From Flammeovirgaceae bacterium (GTDB taxonomy: Bacteria; Bacteroidota; Bacteroidia; Cytophagales; Cyclobacteriaceae), in NCBI GenBank assembly GCA_027487845.1, contig JAIYCV010000029.1:94284-158283 (forward strand): a stretch of DNA of 64,000 bases, written 5' to 3'. Each line of letters starts with the position of its first letter. The stretch's first letter is position 1. Below, one piece after another: positions 34,498 to 42,986 of this stretch. The notes beneath the pieces were generated by a model. The model saw nothing but the letters and a program-made list of their open reading frames with translations. It was not told the DNA's origin and did no database searches. The position numbers and the translations under genes were made by a program.

Positions 34498-35928
34498 ATG
34501 ATGGAAAAAATCTCTTACAACAAGACGAAAATAGTTGCCACAATAGGACCTGCATCGAACAATAAAGAAATGCTCAGAGCCTTAGTAAAAGAAGGGGTAG
34601 ATGTATTTAGGTTAAATTTTTCTCATGGAAAACATGAAGACCACCTGAAAGTAATCAACTGGGTAAGAGAAATTAATTCAGAATTGGGAACCAGCATCGC
34701 ATTACTTCAAGATTTGCAAGGACCTAAGATCCGCGTAAACGATATGTTGCCCGGAATTGAAATAGTTGCTGGGCAGGAATTGATCATTACCACACGGGAG
34801 GTAATGGGTAACAATGAGCTTGTAAGCACATCATACAAACATTTGCCCAAAGACGTAAAGATCGGTGATATGATTTTGGTGGATGATGGAAAGATTGAAT
34901 TGAAAGTAGTAGAGGTCAGAGATATTGATGTAGTTACAAAAGTAATTTATGGAGGTCCGTTAAAACCCCGAAAGGGAATTAACCTGCCGAACACGAAAGT
35001 TTCGGCTCCCTCTCTTACGGAGAAAGATAGAGAAGATCTTGAGTTTGGATTGGCTAATAATGTCGATTGGGTGGCACTCTCGTTTGTGAGAAAGGCAAGC
35101 GATATTGAAGAGCTTCGCGACATTTTAAATGATCGCAAGTCTGCCGCAAGAATTATCGCAAAAATCGAAAAGCCAGAGGCACTCGAAAATATTGATGCCA
35201 TTATTGCCGCTACCGATGGAATTATGGTTGCCCGAGGTGATATGGGTGTTGAAATTTGGATGGAGGAGGTGCCGATGGTGCAGAAAATGCTGGTGGAAAA
35301 ATGCAACAAAGCAGCGAAGCCTGTTATCGTAGCTACTCAAATGATGGAGAGCATGATCGAAAATCCAAGGCCTACACGTGCAGAAACCAATGACGTAGCG
35401 AACGCAGTAATTGACGGAGCCGATGCGTTGATGCTTTCTGCAGAAACGGCCGCTGGTAAGTATCCCATTGAAGTAATTAGAAGCATGGTTCGCACCATTG
35501 GCTCGGTAGAAAAACAGGGGAATATTTTTTACAAATTTAGAGAAGTAGACCCTAGCTCGTCTTATTATTTAACGGATTGTTTGATTCTTTCCGCTTGCAA
35601 GTTAGCGCAAGAGGTAAAGGCTAAAGCCATTGTGGGCATGACGCAACTTGGGTACAGCGCCTATAAAGCATCGAGCCATAGGCCTAATGCAAATATCTTT
35701 GCCTTTACAGATAATGCTTCTATCATAAATTCAATCAACTTGGTTTGGGCCTCACGTGCCTATCATTATGCGGAGGCGAATTCTACTGACGACACGATCA
35801 ACGATGTAGAAAATATTCTAAAAAGGGACGGGCATGTTAAATCCGGGGATATCATCATCATCCTTGCCAGCATGCCGATCCATCATAAAGGCAGGTCCAA
35901 TACGATCAAAGTGAACGTGGTAAAATAA
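34498..35928 (+). CDS. pyk: pyruvate kinase
   Basis: 476 aa. It converts phosphoenolpyruvate and ADP to pyruvate and ATP. Motifs: TKIVATIGPASN (N-terminal barrel strand), VFRLNFSHGKHEDH, the active-site signature IIAKIEKPEALENID (catalytic Lys), MVARGDMGVEI and ATQMMESMIENPRPTRAETNDVANAV. The regulatory C domain (about 350-476) ends TIKVNVV. There is no extra phosphohistidine-like domain. It forms an operon with the IPExxxVDY gene. Confidence 0.97.
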   Translation: MMEKISYNKTKIVATIGPASNNKEMLRALVKEGVDVFRLNFSHGKHEDHLKVINWVREINSELGTSIALLQDLQGPKIRVNDMLPGIEIVAGQELIITTREVMGNNELVSTSYKHLPKDVKIGDMILVDDGKIELKVVEVRDIDVVTKVIYGGPLKPRKGINLPNTKVSAPSLTEKDREDLEFGLANNVDWVALSFVRKASDIEELRDILNDRKSAARIIAKIEKPEALENIDAIIAATDGIMVARGDMGVEIWMEEVPMVQKMLVEKCNKAAKPVIVATQMMESMIENPRPTRAETNDVANAVIDGADALMLSAETAAGKYPIEVIRSMVRTIGSVEKQGNIFYKFREVDPSSSYYLTDCLILSACKLAQEVKAKAIVGMTQLGYSAYKASSHRPNANIFAFTDNASIINSINLVWASRAYHYAEANSTDDTINDVENILKRDGHVKSGDIIIILASMPIHHKGRSNTIKVNVVK

Positions 35929-35962
35929 CGAGTTTTAGGCTTGAAATAGTGCTGAATTAAAA

Positions 35963-37129
35963 ATGAGGCGAATCACCTCTATTGATGCTGTTCGTGGATT
36001 CGTAATGATCATTATGGCGTTGGATCATGTGCGTGATTTAATCCATTTTAGTGCATTGAATTTTGATCCTACAGATTTATCGGCCACGTCTCCTTTTATC
36101 TTTTTCACACGATGGATTACTCACCTTTGTGCGCCAACTTTTGTTTTTCTGTCGGGAGTATCAGCTTATTTAAGCTATTCAAACGCCAAAAATCAAAGCG
36201 AAGCAAAAGGCTTTTTCATAAAGCGAGGCCTTTGGCTCGTGTTGCTCGAAATTACAGTCGTGAATTTTGGAATTTGGTTTGATATTGATTTCGGTATTAT
36301 TATGCTGCAAGTAATTGCTGCCATTGGGTGTGGCTTTATCTTGTTGCCGTTATTTGTTACTTTTTCACATAAAAAAAACCTGGCGATTGCAGCATCGATA
36401 ATCCTAGTTTGCAACGCGGTGGTGGGGCTTAACTTCCCCGAACTTCCTGCTTTAAATTTTTTTTACCATTGGTTGTTCAGCAGTTTCTTGTTTCAACTAA
36501 CACCCCATTTTATGTTGTTAATTGGTTACCCTGTGCTGCCGTGGTTTGGTATCATGCTGGCGGGTTTTGCTTGCGGTGTGATGTTTAAAGAAAAAAGAGA
36601 AGACAGACAAAGGCTCTTTCTTCAATTCAGCGTGTCTCTACTGGCCTTATTTATTTTGGTGAGAATGATTAACCTGTGGGGTGATCCTTCCGCATGGAGC
36701 TTGCAGAAAGACTGGGTATTTACATTCATGTCTTTCATCAATATTTCTAAATATCCACCTTCTTTGCTTTATGCGTTGGTTACTCTTGGCATTGCGTTCT
36801 TATTCCTTTTTGTAGCCGAAAGGGTGGAGGAAGCGAGTTGGAAGGACATCCTCATGGTGTATGGTAACGTTCCTATGTTTTATTACCTGATACACTTTTA
36901 TTTAATCCACAGCGTAGCACAATTGATTATGCTTGGGCAAGGGTTTAGTTGGAGCGATTTTCAATTCGAGCCGTTTAAGTTTGGCCGGCCGGCAGCCCCT
37001 TCGGGCATAAGCCTATTTTATGTTTATATATTTTGGCTTGGGGTAGTGGCAGCACTGTATCCCGTTTGTAAAATGTACGCAGCCTATAAAAAAGCGCATC
37101 CTGAAAAAGGATGGTTGAGGTACTTGTAG
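35963..37129 (+). CDS. DUF1624 / heparan-alpha-glucosaminide N-acetyltransferase-like membrane protein
   Basis: 388 aa with 10-11 hydrophobic helices. The start RRITSIDAVRGFVMIIMALDHVRD is the hallmark of the group, with the active-site-like His in LDHVRD, and CAPTFVFLSGVSAYLSY follows. Relatives include acyltransferases that use acyl-CoA across the membrane to acetylate sugars; the acceptor here is unknown. It begins 34 bp after pyk. A long gene-free stretch follows. Confidence 0.82.
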   Translation: MRRITSIDAVRGFVMIIMALDHVRDLIHFSALNFDPTDLSATSPFIFFTRWITHLCAPTFVFLSGVSAYLSYSNAKNQSEAKGFFIKRGLWLVLLEITVVNFGIWFDIDFGIIMLQVIAAIGCGFILLPLFVTFSHKKNLAIAASIILVCNAVVGLNFPELPALNFFYHWLFSSFLFQLTPHFMLLIGYPVLPWFGIMLAGFACGVMFKEKREDRQRLFLQFSVSLLALFILVRMINLWGDPSAWSLQKDWVFTFMSFINISKYPPSLLYALVTLGIAFLFLFVAERVEEASWKDILMVYGNVPMFYYLIHFYLIHSVAQLIMLGQGFSWSDFQFEPFKFGRPAAPSGISLFYVYIFWLGVVAALYPVCKMYAAYKKAHPEKGWLRYL

Positions 37130-37684
37130 TAGTTTTATTATAACAACTTGATATAAGACATTCACGCGGTGAACTAAATTTTCTCGCGGATTAGATTCAA
37201 TATCCTTCACCCAGCTTTAATTTGTATGGGATTATTTCATCCGATCATTGCCATATTATTAATTTCCCTAGCCAAGTTTTTTACAAACCTGACCAACTAA
37301 TTAATTTTCTTTTCCATGTTTTTTAAAGGTATACCCATATTTTTATAAAAGATGACTAAGAAAATTAAAAATATAGGCAAGAAATTAAATTTCTTGCCTA
37401 ACAAAATAAAAAACGTAAGCATGTAAATTATTTTGTTGCCTAATAAAATTAAAAACATAGGCATTAAAATTAAAGTCCTGACTATATTTTCTTTATTCTT
37501 GCCTACGGAAATGGCATTTCTGCTTGAAGTTGTACGTTTTATATAACTGTAAACAGATAACGTGCTCTTGGCGACTTTTTATTAGCGTTAAAAAAATACG
37601 CTTTGAGGTATAACAATCTAGAAAATAACCTCGTTGTAAGGTAGTATAAGTAATTTCTATTCTTCAACTTAACCTTTTACAACT
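37130..37684. other. gene-free, AT-rich stretch
   Basis: About 555 bp with no supportable gene in any frame. It contains the 42-bp tandem repeat listed separately and a small hairpin (AGCGT at 37584-37588 with ACGCT at 37598-37602). The remainder is AT-rich spacer that leads to the FN3 gene. Confidence 0.7.
37358..37483. repeat. three tandem 42-bp units with phased A-tracts
   Basis: Units at 37358-37399, 37400-37441 and 37442-37483 are exactly 42 bp each and 74-76% identical by hand alignment. The shared core is AAAATTAAAAACATAGGCA. Each unit has an A-tract at the same offset, and 42 bp equals four helical turns, so bends would add in phase. Unit 1 also contains a perfect 12-bp inverted repeat (37374-37385 with 37389-37400), and ACAAAATAA/TTATTTTGT pair in unit 2. 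No spacers of CRISPR type exist. Confidence 0.8.
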
Positions 37685-38299
37685 ATGAGTTTAAAACCAA
37701 AACTAGAGCTGTCCAAGAAAACAGATGTTGAACTGGACAACTACACACAAGACAAAGTAACCCGCATTACAGGCAACACGTACTTTCCATCGGCTCAAGC
37801 AACCATTGCGCTGGTGGCACTGGCACTGGTAAAGTATGCCGCTGCATTGGGCATACAAAACGGAACAAAGGCCGACACGGCCACTAAAAACAATTTGAGG
37901 GCAGAAGTAGAAAAACTGCTTACCAAAACCGCCACCCTGTGTGCGTTAGATGCCGATGACAACGATGCATTGTTTCTCACCTCGGGCTTTGCCGTGGCAG
38001 AAACGAGAACGCCTGTGGGCGAACATCCCAAGCCCACCCAATTTCAGGTGGAGCTAAGCGTAAACGAGGGTGAGGCAACCGCTAGCATGGAGCCGTTCCC
38101 GAAAGCGCGCGGCTTCTCGTTTGCTTGGACCAAAGACCCCTTAACGGCCACCAGTAACTGGACGGTGATACCTTGGCCCAAACGCAGCTACACCTTTCAA
38201 GGGTTGCCGAGTGGCGCTAAAGTATGGATTAAAGGCGGTGCAGTAAGCCCCGATGGAACTATCAATTATAGCGACCCGGTAGGGCGGATAATTCAGTAG
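37685..38299 (+). CDS. fibronectin type III-like protein, GC-richer than neighbours
   Basis: 204 aa. An N-terminal helical part (about 1-95; KTDVELDNYTQDKVTRITGN, FPSAQATIALVALALVKY) is followed by an FN3-like domain (about 115-204) with GFSFAWTKDP, YTFQGLPSGAKVWIKGGA and VSPDGTINYSDPV. There is no signal peptide. Codon choice is visibly more GC-rich (many GCC, CTG and GGC) than in flanking genes, which suggests recent transfer or strong expression. Function unknown. A remnant of a similar C-terminus is at 19778-19921. Confidence 0.7.
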   Translation: MSLKPKLELSKKTDVELDNYTQDKVTRITGNTYFPSAQATIALVALALVKYAAALGIQNGTKADTATKNNLRAEVEKLLTKTATLCALDADDNDALFLTSGFAVAETRTPVGEHPKPTQFQVELSVNEGEATASMEPFPKARGFSFAWTKDPLTATSNWTVIPWPKRSYTFQGLPSGAKVWIKGGAVSPDGTINYSDPVGRIIQ

Positions 38300-38306
38300 C
38301 ATACAT

Positions 38307-38330
38307 CATCGCGAGGTACGAAGCGATCTC
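38307..38330. repeat. short copy of the dispersed repeat
   Basis: CATCGCGAGGTACGAAGCGA followed by TCTC resembles the GCGAGG...CGAAGCAATC core of the repeats near 20 kb. ATCGC...GCGAT can pair. Confidence 0.4.
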
Positions 38331-38345
38331 AATTAAGTGTAAACT

Positions 38346-38375
38346 AAAAAGCCTACCGAAAACGGAGGCTTTTTT
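38346..38375 (+). terminator. Rho-independent terminator after the FN3 gene
   Basis: AAAAAGCCT (38346-38354) pairs with AGGCTTTTT (38366-38374), and CCG/CGG close the loop; a T-run follows. The A-run on the other side makes it usable for both strands. Confidence 0.85.
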
Positions 38376-38406
38376 ATAACGTATTGCCCGAAACCTTTCC
38401 AATCAT

Positions 38407-38514
38407 TTATTTTATCACCACCAGTTTTTCGGTTTTGCTGATTTTGTTGGTTTGGAAGGAAACAATGTACACGCCAGGCGGTAGACCAGAGGTATCATAG
38501 GTAAGCGAATAATT
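38407..38514 (-). pseudogene. orphan T9SS type A C-terminal sorting-domain fragment
   Basis: A minus-strand frame reads NYSLTYDTSGLPPGVYIVSF then QTNKISKTEKLVVIK and a TAA stop. The 'LPPGVYIV ... KTEKLVVIK' pattern is the last strands of the T9SS sorting domain, which normally ends large secreted proteins. A TGA lies immediately upstream in frame and no start codon exists, so the body of the gene has been lost. Confidence 0.65.
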
Positions 38515-38518
38515 TCAA

Positions 38519-39310
38519 CTAAAATATCCTATAGCCAATTCTAATACCTAAAGCTACGTGCAGTAAAGTCTTCTTGCCTTCTTGCGGTATATATTCGTTA
38601 TACATATCATAGCCGCGTGGAAGTTTTCTATATGGAGGGTTGAGCAATCCTCTATTTGTGAACTCATAATATTCTCTATTAACAAATCGCACCCCCAAAC
38701 CGAAAAAACCTTCGATGTACAGCGGAAAATTGAACCTCACCACATAACCAGCCTTTATATCACCACCTTTAATTTCTCTGCTTACATGCGCATTATCAAA
38801 TACGTATTCCATACCATCTTTAGCCCTGTATATCCAATCGTTTATCTCATAGGTGTAAGGAATGTAAAATCCTTCAATCGCTAAATACGGACTGCCGCTG
38901 CCCATTATGTTAGTTGGATCTAAGTATTTTCGCAACTCTAAATGGTACTTTGAATAACGTTTATTGACATAATTAAAAGGATCTAGTTGACTAGAAATTG
39001 AGGCGTTATCGTAAGGGTGAGGGTTTGCGCTTATTCTGTACCGAAATCCATAGTCAAATTCAATACTCAGCCCACGTTTGCTGAATTTCGGCAATAATAC
39101 CTCTACACCAAAGCGCATAGTTGGTGTTTCTGGTGTTAACAATGAACTGGGAGCCCATTTGATAATAACTCCCAAACTATCCTTTCCCCGTTTTTGTGCT
39201 GAAACTAAGGTTGACGACAATAACATTATTAGAACAATGAAATGCGCTTTTATTACGCACCTTCTAGTTTTGTATAAGCCATGCATTGCGCCAACCATCA
39301 AATTACCCAT
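38519..39310 (-). CDS. exported hypothetical protein, probably a small outer-membrane barrel
   Basis: 263 aa; ATG at the ninth codon is an alternative start. A hydrophobic signal segment (HFIVLIMLLSSTLVSAQ, about 23-39) precedes many alternating aromatic strands (GLSIEFDYGFRYRIS, YIEGFFGLGVRFV) and an end at LGIRIGYRIF, with terminal Phe as in barrel proteins. I do not recognise the family. Its neighbours are two gene remnants, so the site seems prone to rearrangement. Confidence 0.65.
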   Translation of the reverse strand: MGNLMVGAMHGLYKTRRCVIKAHFIVLIMLLSSTLVSAQKRGKDSLGVIIKWAPSSLLTPETPTMRFGVEVLLPKFSKRGLSIEFDYGFRYRISANPHPYDNASISSQLDPFNYVNKRYSKYHLELRKYLDPTNIMGSGSPYLAIEGFYIPYTYEINDWIYRAKDGMEYVFDNAHVSREIKGGDIKAGYVVRFNFPLYIEGFFGLGVRFVNREYYEFTNRGLLNPPYRKLPRGYDMYNEYIPQEGKKTLLHVALGIRIGYRIF

Positions 39311-39325
39311 TTTTGATAAACATAT

Positions 39326-39739
39326 TTAAAAAAGACGTTGAAAACAATATTTAATTGGCCTAAGCCGTAGTTCAGAGATAAGTTGCCGACCTGTAACATC
39401 GTTTACCCCACGGATCACGAAGGCAAGAACGTTGTCGTCTAAATGTACGAGTTCACATGTACTTGTTCCTCCATTCAAAATAAGCTCAATACTAGCTTTT
39501 TTGGAATCGCTCGTCCATTTTCCTTGCACTAGTTCCGGCACTGCACTTTCTTGAATACCGCTTAGAGTAAATTGATTATTAGCACGAAAAGTGAAGTTCA
39601 TAGACTCAATGGTCTAGTTGATGATCCGCAAACTGTCAATATAAAACTCATCCAATTTCCAGGTTTTGCCATATAGTTTGTTAAACTGAATTGTCTGTGC
39701 ATGGACTACCGCTGAGAGATTAACGCAACGTACACACCA
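39326..39739 (-). pseudogene. broken lipocalin-like gene
   Basis: One minus-strand frame gives a signal-peptide-like end (NLSAVVHAQ), then TIQFNKLYGKTWKLDEFYID, an in-frame TAG at 39616-39614, and MNFTFRANNQFTLSGIQES with a GKWTSDSKKASIELI segment after it. The order 'L.GKTWKLDEF ... F.F..NNQFT ... GKWT' is that of small Bacteroidota lipocalin-like proteins. No start codon exists before the rqcH stop, so the N-terminus is lost as well. The 91 codons from the ATG at 39601 could still be translated. Confidence 0.5.
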
Positions 39740-41287
39740 TTACAACCTAGGCACCACCATCATTACACTTTCCTTCTCCACCACAACAGCGCCAGCGGGA
39801 TCTCCCTTTCTTTTGCGAACGAATTTTTTAGGAGTAAAAACTACCGGGCACAAACTATCAGTTTTTCGCTTTGAGTTATAAGCCGCCAATTCTCCAGCTC
39901 GTTCAATAACGTCCTTCGGAAAACTTTTGCCCGACTGATATTTCACCAGCACATGGGACCCTGCTACGTCTTTAGCGTGAAGCCACAAATCATCTTTGAA
40001 TGAATGCTTAAAAGTGAGCAAATCATTGGCTTCTGCGTTTCTTCCAACCAATATTTTGAAGCCTTTAAATTCAAACTCATGGTAGGGCAGCGGTGTGGCT
40101 TGTTTTTCCTTCGTGGGCTTACCGGCATCTTCAATTTTTTTCCGCAAGCTCTTTAACTCGCTCTCCTCGTCAATGGCTGTCAACTGCCGTTGTAGCCTTT
40201 CGATCTCTTTTTGCTTTGCTTCAATTGTTTCTTTTAACTTATCAATTTCAATTTGTTGATTTTTTGATTTTCGGTAAAAAACTTCTGCGTTTTTTTGTGC
40301 GTTCCATTCTTTATTCAATTTGATTTCAATGGGTTGGTTGTCGTGGTAAAAATCTTCCACCACCACGTTGCCCATCCCTTGCGAAATGCGGTGCATGTTA
40401 GCCATGATTAAATCGCCCCACGCCTGATAAGTGTTTACGGCAGTTATCTCGGTTAGTTTTTGCTCATTTTTTTGTATGTATTTTTCTGCACCACCTATCT
40501 GTGATTTTAGTTGACTTGTGATTTTTGCTTTTTCGCTATTGAATGCGGTGAACGAAGTGTAGGTATAATGGAAATCAGTAATTGCCTCTATTGGATCTGA
40601 AAATTGTTTCAACGCATGTTGAGTGGGTAATAATGAGAATACCAATCGGTGGTTCTTGAGTTGGATCGAATAAGTTGGATTTTTAAGTTTTTCGATCGTA
40701 CCCTCGATCAGCTTCCATTGGCCTTCAGCGGATTCGCACTGAAAACCTTTTTCGTTTATGTATTCCCAAACAATTTTCCCAAATGTAAAATAATGTGATT
40801 CAAGTGTTGAGTTGTTATTTATAAACGATTCGCGGCTCCAATCAATCACGCGATCTAGCTGATCATATTTTAACTCTAAGTCTGCAGTAATTCGATTTTT
40901 AAAAATTTCTTTTATCGTATTACTTTCAAATAAAATAATATTGGACTGACCTCCGTGAAGTTTGAAAACGATCTTAAAATCATTCTCAAGTTCTATAGCA
41001 AAGCTTCTCTCGTTTTCAAATTGTCGTATCGCAACCACCTTCAGCATAAAGGCATTCAGAAATAAATCAATACTATTTTTTCGCGCTCTATGAAACGATT
41101 CAGGAAAAGACAAACAATTGAACTCAGAAAGAAGACTGGCTTTGATGAAAAAGGATTCGCTGGCGTTATTGAATTCAAAAATCAGTTCGTCTTTGTTTTG
41201 ACTGAAACAGGAAACAAGAGTGAAGCCTTTTAACCTTTTTCGTAGTGACTTGCTTAACTGTTTAAGAAAAAAGTAGTTGTTATGCAC
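39740..41287 (-). CDS. rqcH: NFACT-family ribosome quality control protein RqcH
   Basis: 515 aa. NFACT-N domain at about 1-180, a helical coiled-coil middle (about 255-385, ending KQKEIERLQRQLTAIDEESEL) and a C-terminal NFACT-R/DUF814 domain (about 400-505) with GRNAEANDLLTFKHSFKDDLWLH, AGSHVLVKY and KRKGDPAGAVVVEKE. In other bacteria RqcH binds obstructed 50S subunits and adds C-terminal Ala tails. The N-terminal part is shorter than in Bacillus (~570 aa). The start at 41287 is 2 bp after the MBL gene. Confidence 0.88.
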   Translation of the reverse strand: MHNNYFFLKQLSKSLRKRLKGFTLVSCFSQNKDELIFEFNNASESFFIKASLLSEFNCLSFPESFHRARKNSIDLFLNAFMLKVVAIRQFENERSFAIELENDFKIVFKLHGGQSNIILFESNTIKEIFKNRITADLELKYDQLDRVIDWSRESFINNNSTLESHYFTFGKIVWEYINEKGFQCESAEGQWKLIEGTIEKLKNPTYSIQLKNHRLVFSLLPTQHALKQFSDPIEAITDFHYTYTSFTAFNSEKAKITSQLKSQIGGAEKYIQKNEQKLTEITAVNTYQAWGDLIMANMHRISQGMGNVVVEDFYHDNQPIEIKLNKEWNAQKNAEVFYRKSKNQQIEIDKLKETIEAKQKEIERLQRQLTAIDEESELKSLRKKIEDAGKPTKEKQATPLPYHEFEFKGFKILVGRNAEANDLLTFKHSFKDDLWLHAKDVAGSHVLVKYQSGKSFPKDVIERAGELAAYNSKRKTDSLCPVVFTPKKFVRKRKGDPAGAVVVEKESVMMVVPRL

Positions 41288-41289
41288 GG

Positions 41290-42051
41290 CTATAACTGGA
41301 TGGTCAATCCGTCATAAGCCAAGCGTACAGAAGAGAGCAGTTCTTTTTCAACTGATTTATGCGTTCCTAATTTATGGCTGATATGGGTGAAATAAGTTTG
41401 CTTGGCATTTATCTTTGTTGCCATTTCGATCGCCTGGTCAAACGTAAAATGCGAAGGATGCGGATCGCGCTGAAGCGCATTTAAAATCAATACGCTACAA
41501 TTCTTCATTTTATCCAACGTGCTTTCCGAGATATGATTAGCATCCGTGATGTAACAGAAGTCGCCAATTCTAAAACCTAGCACGGGCATCTTCATGTGCA
41601 TTACAGGCAGCGGAATTATTTTGACACCTTCAATGAAAAAAGGGGATTCGTTGATTTCATGAACTTGTAATTGAGGCGTTCCGGGGTATTTAATCGCTTC
41701 AAATGCGTAATAGAATTCTGTTTTTACTTGTTGTAATGTGGCTGCCGATCCATAGATTGGCATATCTGCCTTCTGTAAATAGTTGAAAGCGCGCACATCG
41801 TCAAGCCCGGCAATATGATCCTTGTGACTATGTGTTAAAATTACGGCATCTAGCTTATCTATATTTTCTCGCAGCATTTGCTGGCGAAAATCTGGTCCCG
41901 TATCAATAACAAAGTTCATTCCCTGAGTTTCGATAAAAACAGAACTCCTCAGTCGCTTATCACGATAATCCAAAGAGGCGCATACTTCGCATTGGCAACC
42001 AATAACAGGTACACCTTGAGAAGTTCCAGAGCCAAGGATGGTTATTTTCAA
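41290..42051 (-). CDS. MBL-fold phosphodiesterase, PhnP-like
   Basis: 253 aa. The metallo-beta-lactamase motif is LTHSHKDHIAGLDDVR (HxHxDH), with DTGPDFRQQM before it and ITDANHIS and THISHKLG later. The N-terminal GSGTSQGVPVIGCQCEVC has Cys residues that in PhnP bind a structural zinc. The family hydrolyses cyclic phosphodiesters such as 5-phosphoribosyl 1,2-cyclic phosphate; no phn operon is near, so its substrate may differ. It follows the Uma2 gene by 2 bp. Confidence 0.88.
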   Translation of the reverse strand: MKITILGSGTSQGVPVIGCQCEVCASLDYRDKRLRSSVFIETQGMNFVIDTGPDFRQQMLRENIDKLDAVILTHSHKDHIAGLDDVRAFNYLQKADMPIYGSAATLQQVKTEFYYAFEAIKYPGTPQLQVHEINESPFFIEGVKIIPLPVMHMKMPVLGFRIGDFCYITDANHISESTLDKMKNCSVLILNALQRDPHPSHFTFDQAIEMATKINAKQTYFTHISHKLGTHKSVEKELLSSVRLAYDGLTIQL

Positions 42052-42053
42052 AT

Positions 42054-42590
42054 CTAAAAATTGAAGGCTTGTTTAAGTACAACAGAAGTGAATTTCCCTT
42101 TTGACGATGGCAATTCTTTGTATTTGGCATCGACCAACCTAAAACCTACACAAGCTCTTGTAACAGGCTCAATCACCCAATACTCTTTTACTCCAGATTT
42201 TTCGTAAACAGATTTTTTCTTCGTAAGGTCAACACTTTTGGTACCGGGGGAAAGAATTTCAACAACCAAATCGGGTGCGCCATAAATACCATCACCTTTT
42301 AGAATTCCCTTATTTTGTTCTGAAACAAAAATGATGTCTGGTTGGTAAGCATTTTTCGAGTTTAGATAAACGTCAACCGGTGCGACATAAATTTTTCCAA
42401 GTTTTTTTCTTTTCACAAAATTGAACATAATACTTCCAAGCGAGAGCAACGTATCTTGATGATTCAATAATGGAGCTGGTGACATATAAATTATTCCGTT
42501 GATTAATTCACAGAGTGTTCCTTCTGGCAGCATTTTAAAAACGTCCATACCAGTGCGCGGGGGCGATACATATGTTCCTAAATCCACCAT
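42054..42590 (-). CDS. Uma2-family putative nuclease
   Basis: 178 aa. The PD-(D/E)xK-like core of Uma2/DUF820 is clear: YQPDIIFVSEQN (about 92-103), APDLVVEILSPGTKSVDLTKKKSVYEKSGVKEYWVIEP (about 120-157). The Asp-Glu and Lys residues of the nuclease fold are retained. Uma2 proteins are very common in Cyanobacteria and some Bacteroidota, but their biological role is unproved. Confidence 0.92.
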   Translation of the reverse strand: MVDLGTYVSPPRTGMDVFKMLPEGTLCELINGIIYMSPAPLLNHQDTLLSLGSIMFNFVKRKKLGKIYVAPVDVYLNSKNAYQPDIIFVSEQNKGILKGDGIYGAPDLVVEILSPGTKSVDLTKKKSVYEKSGVKEYWVIEPVTRACVGFRLVDAKYKELPSSKGKFTSVVLKQAFNF

Positions 42591-42631
42591 TTAACTGTTA
42601 AAATATGAAATAATAAATCATTTAACAACTG

Positions 42632-42901
42632 TTAACCGACAACCACCTGCGTCATCTCTGCATAAAGTTTTTGATTCTTTTCGCTGAATTTTGCAGTCTC
42701 TAGCGGCACTGTCCTGAGTATTTCTAATAGGGCGTTGATTTTGCCTTCGGTCGTAAAAAACTTATTGATGATCATGATTTTCTGCTCTTTTAGAAGGCAA
42801 TATCCAGCCTTGAAATTGCCCTTTTCATAGCGCAAAATATAATCTGATTCAGAGATGAGGTCTTCCAGTTTTAAAAGGAATTGGTTTGTGTATTTAATCA
42901 T
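42632..42901 (-). CDS. conserved hypothetical protein, 89 aa
   Basis: I place the start at ATG 42901 (MIKYTNQFLLKLEDLI); the longer frame to 42928 has no good start. Small, soluble and helical at both ends, with a central beta hairpin (YILRYEKGNFKAGYCLLKEQKIMIIN). I know no domain name. It lies divergent from miaA with 85 bp between, so the two may share a regulatory region. Confidence 0.65.
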   Translation of the reverse strand: MIKYTNQFLLKLEDLISESDYILRYEKGNFKAGYCLLKEQKIMIINKFFTTEGKINALLEILRTVPLETAKFSEKNQKLYAEMTQVVVG

Positions 42902-42986
42902 TCGTAGTGGCGAATAGTTATGCCGCAAGGTATAAAAAATAGAGCAGAATTAGGTCAACGTTTGTGTTTGCGCGTAACTTGCTTCC

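Noticed and set aside
37358..37483. CRISPR-like array
   Set aside because: The 42-bp units are contiguous with no unique spacers, only three in number and imperfect, and no cas gene is near.
42054..42590. Part of a restriction or defence system (Uma2 nuclease-like)
   Set aside because: The neighbours are housekeeping genes (MBL phosphodiesterase, rqcH, miaA) and no methylase or toxin partner is adjacent.
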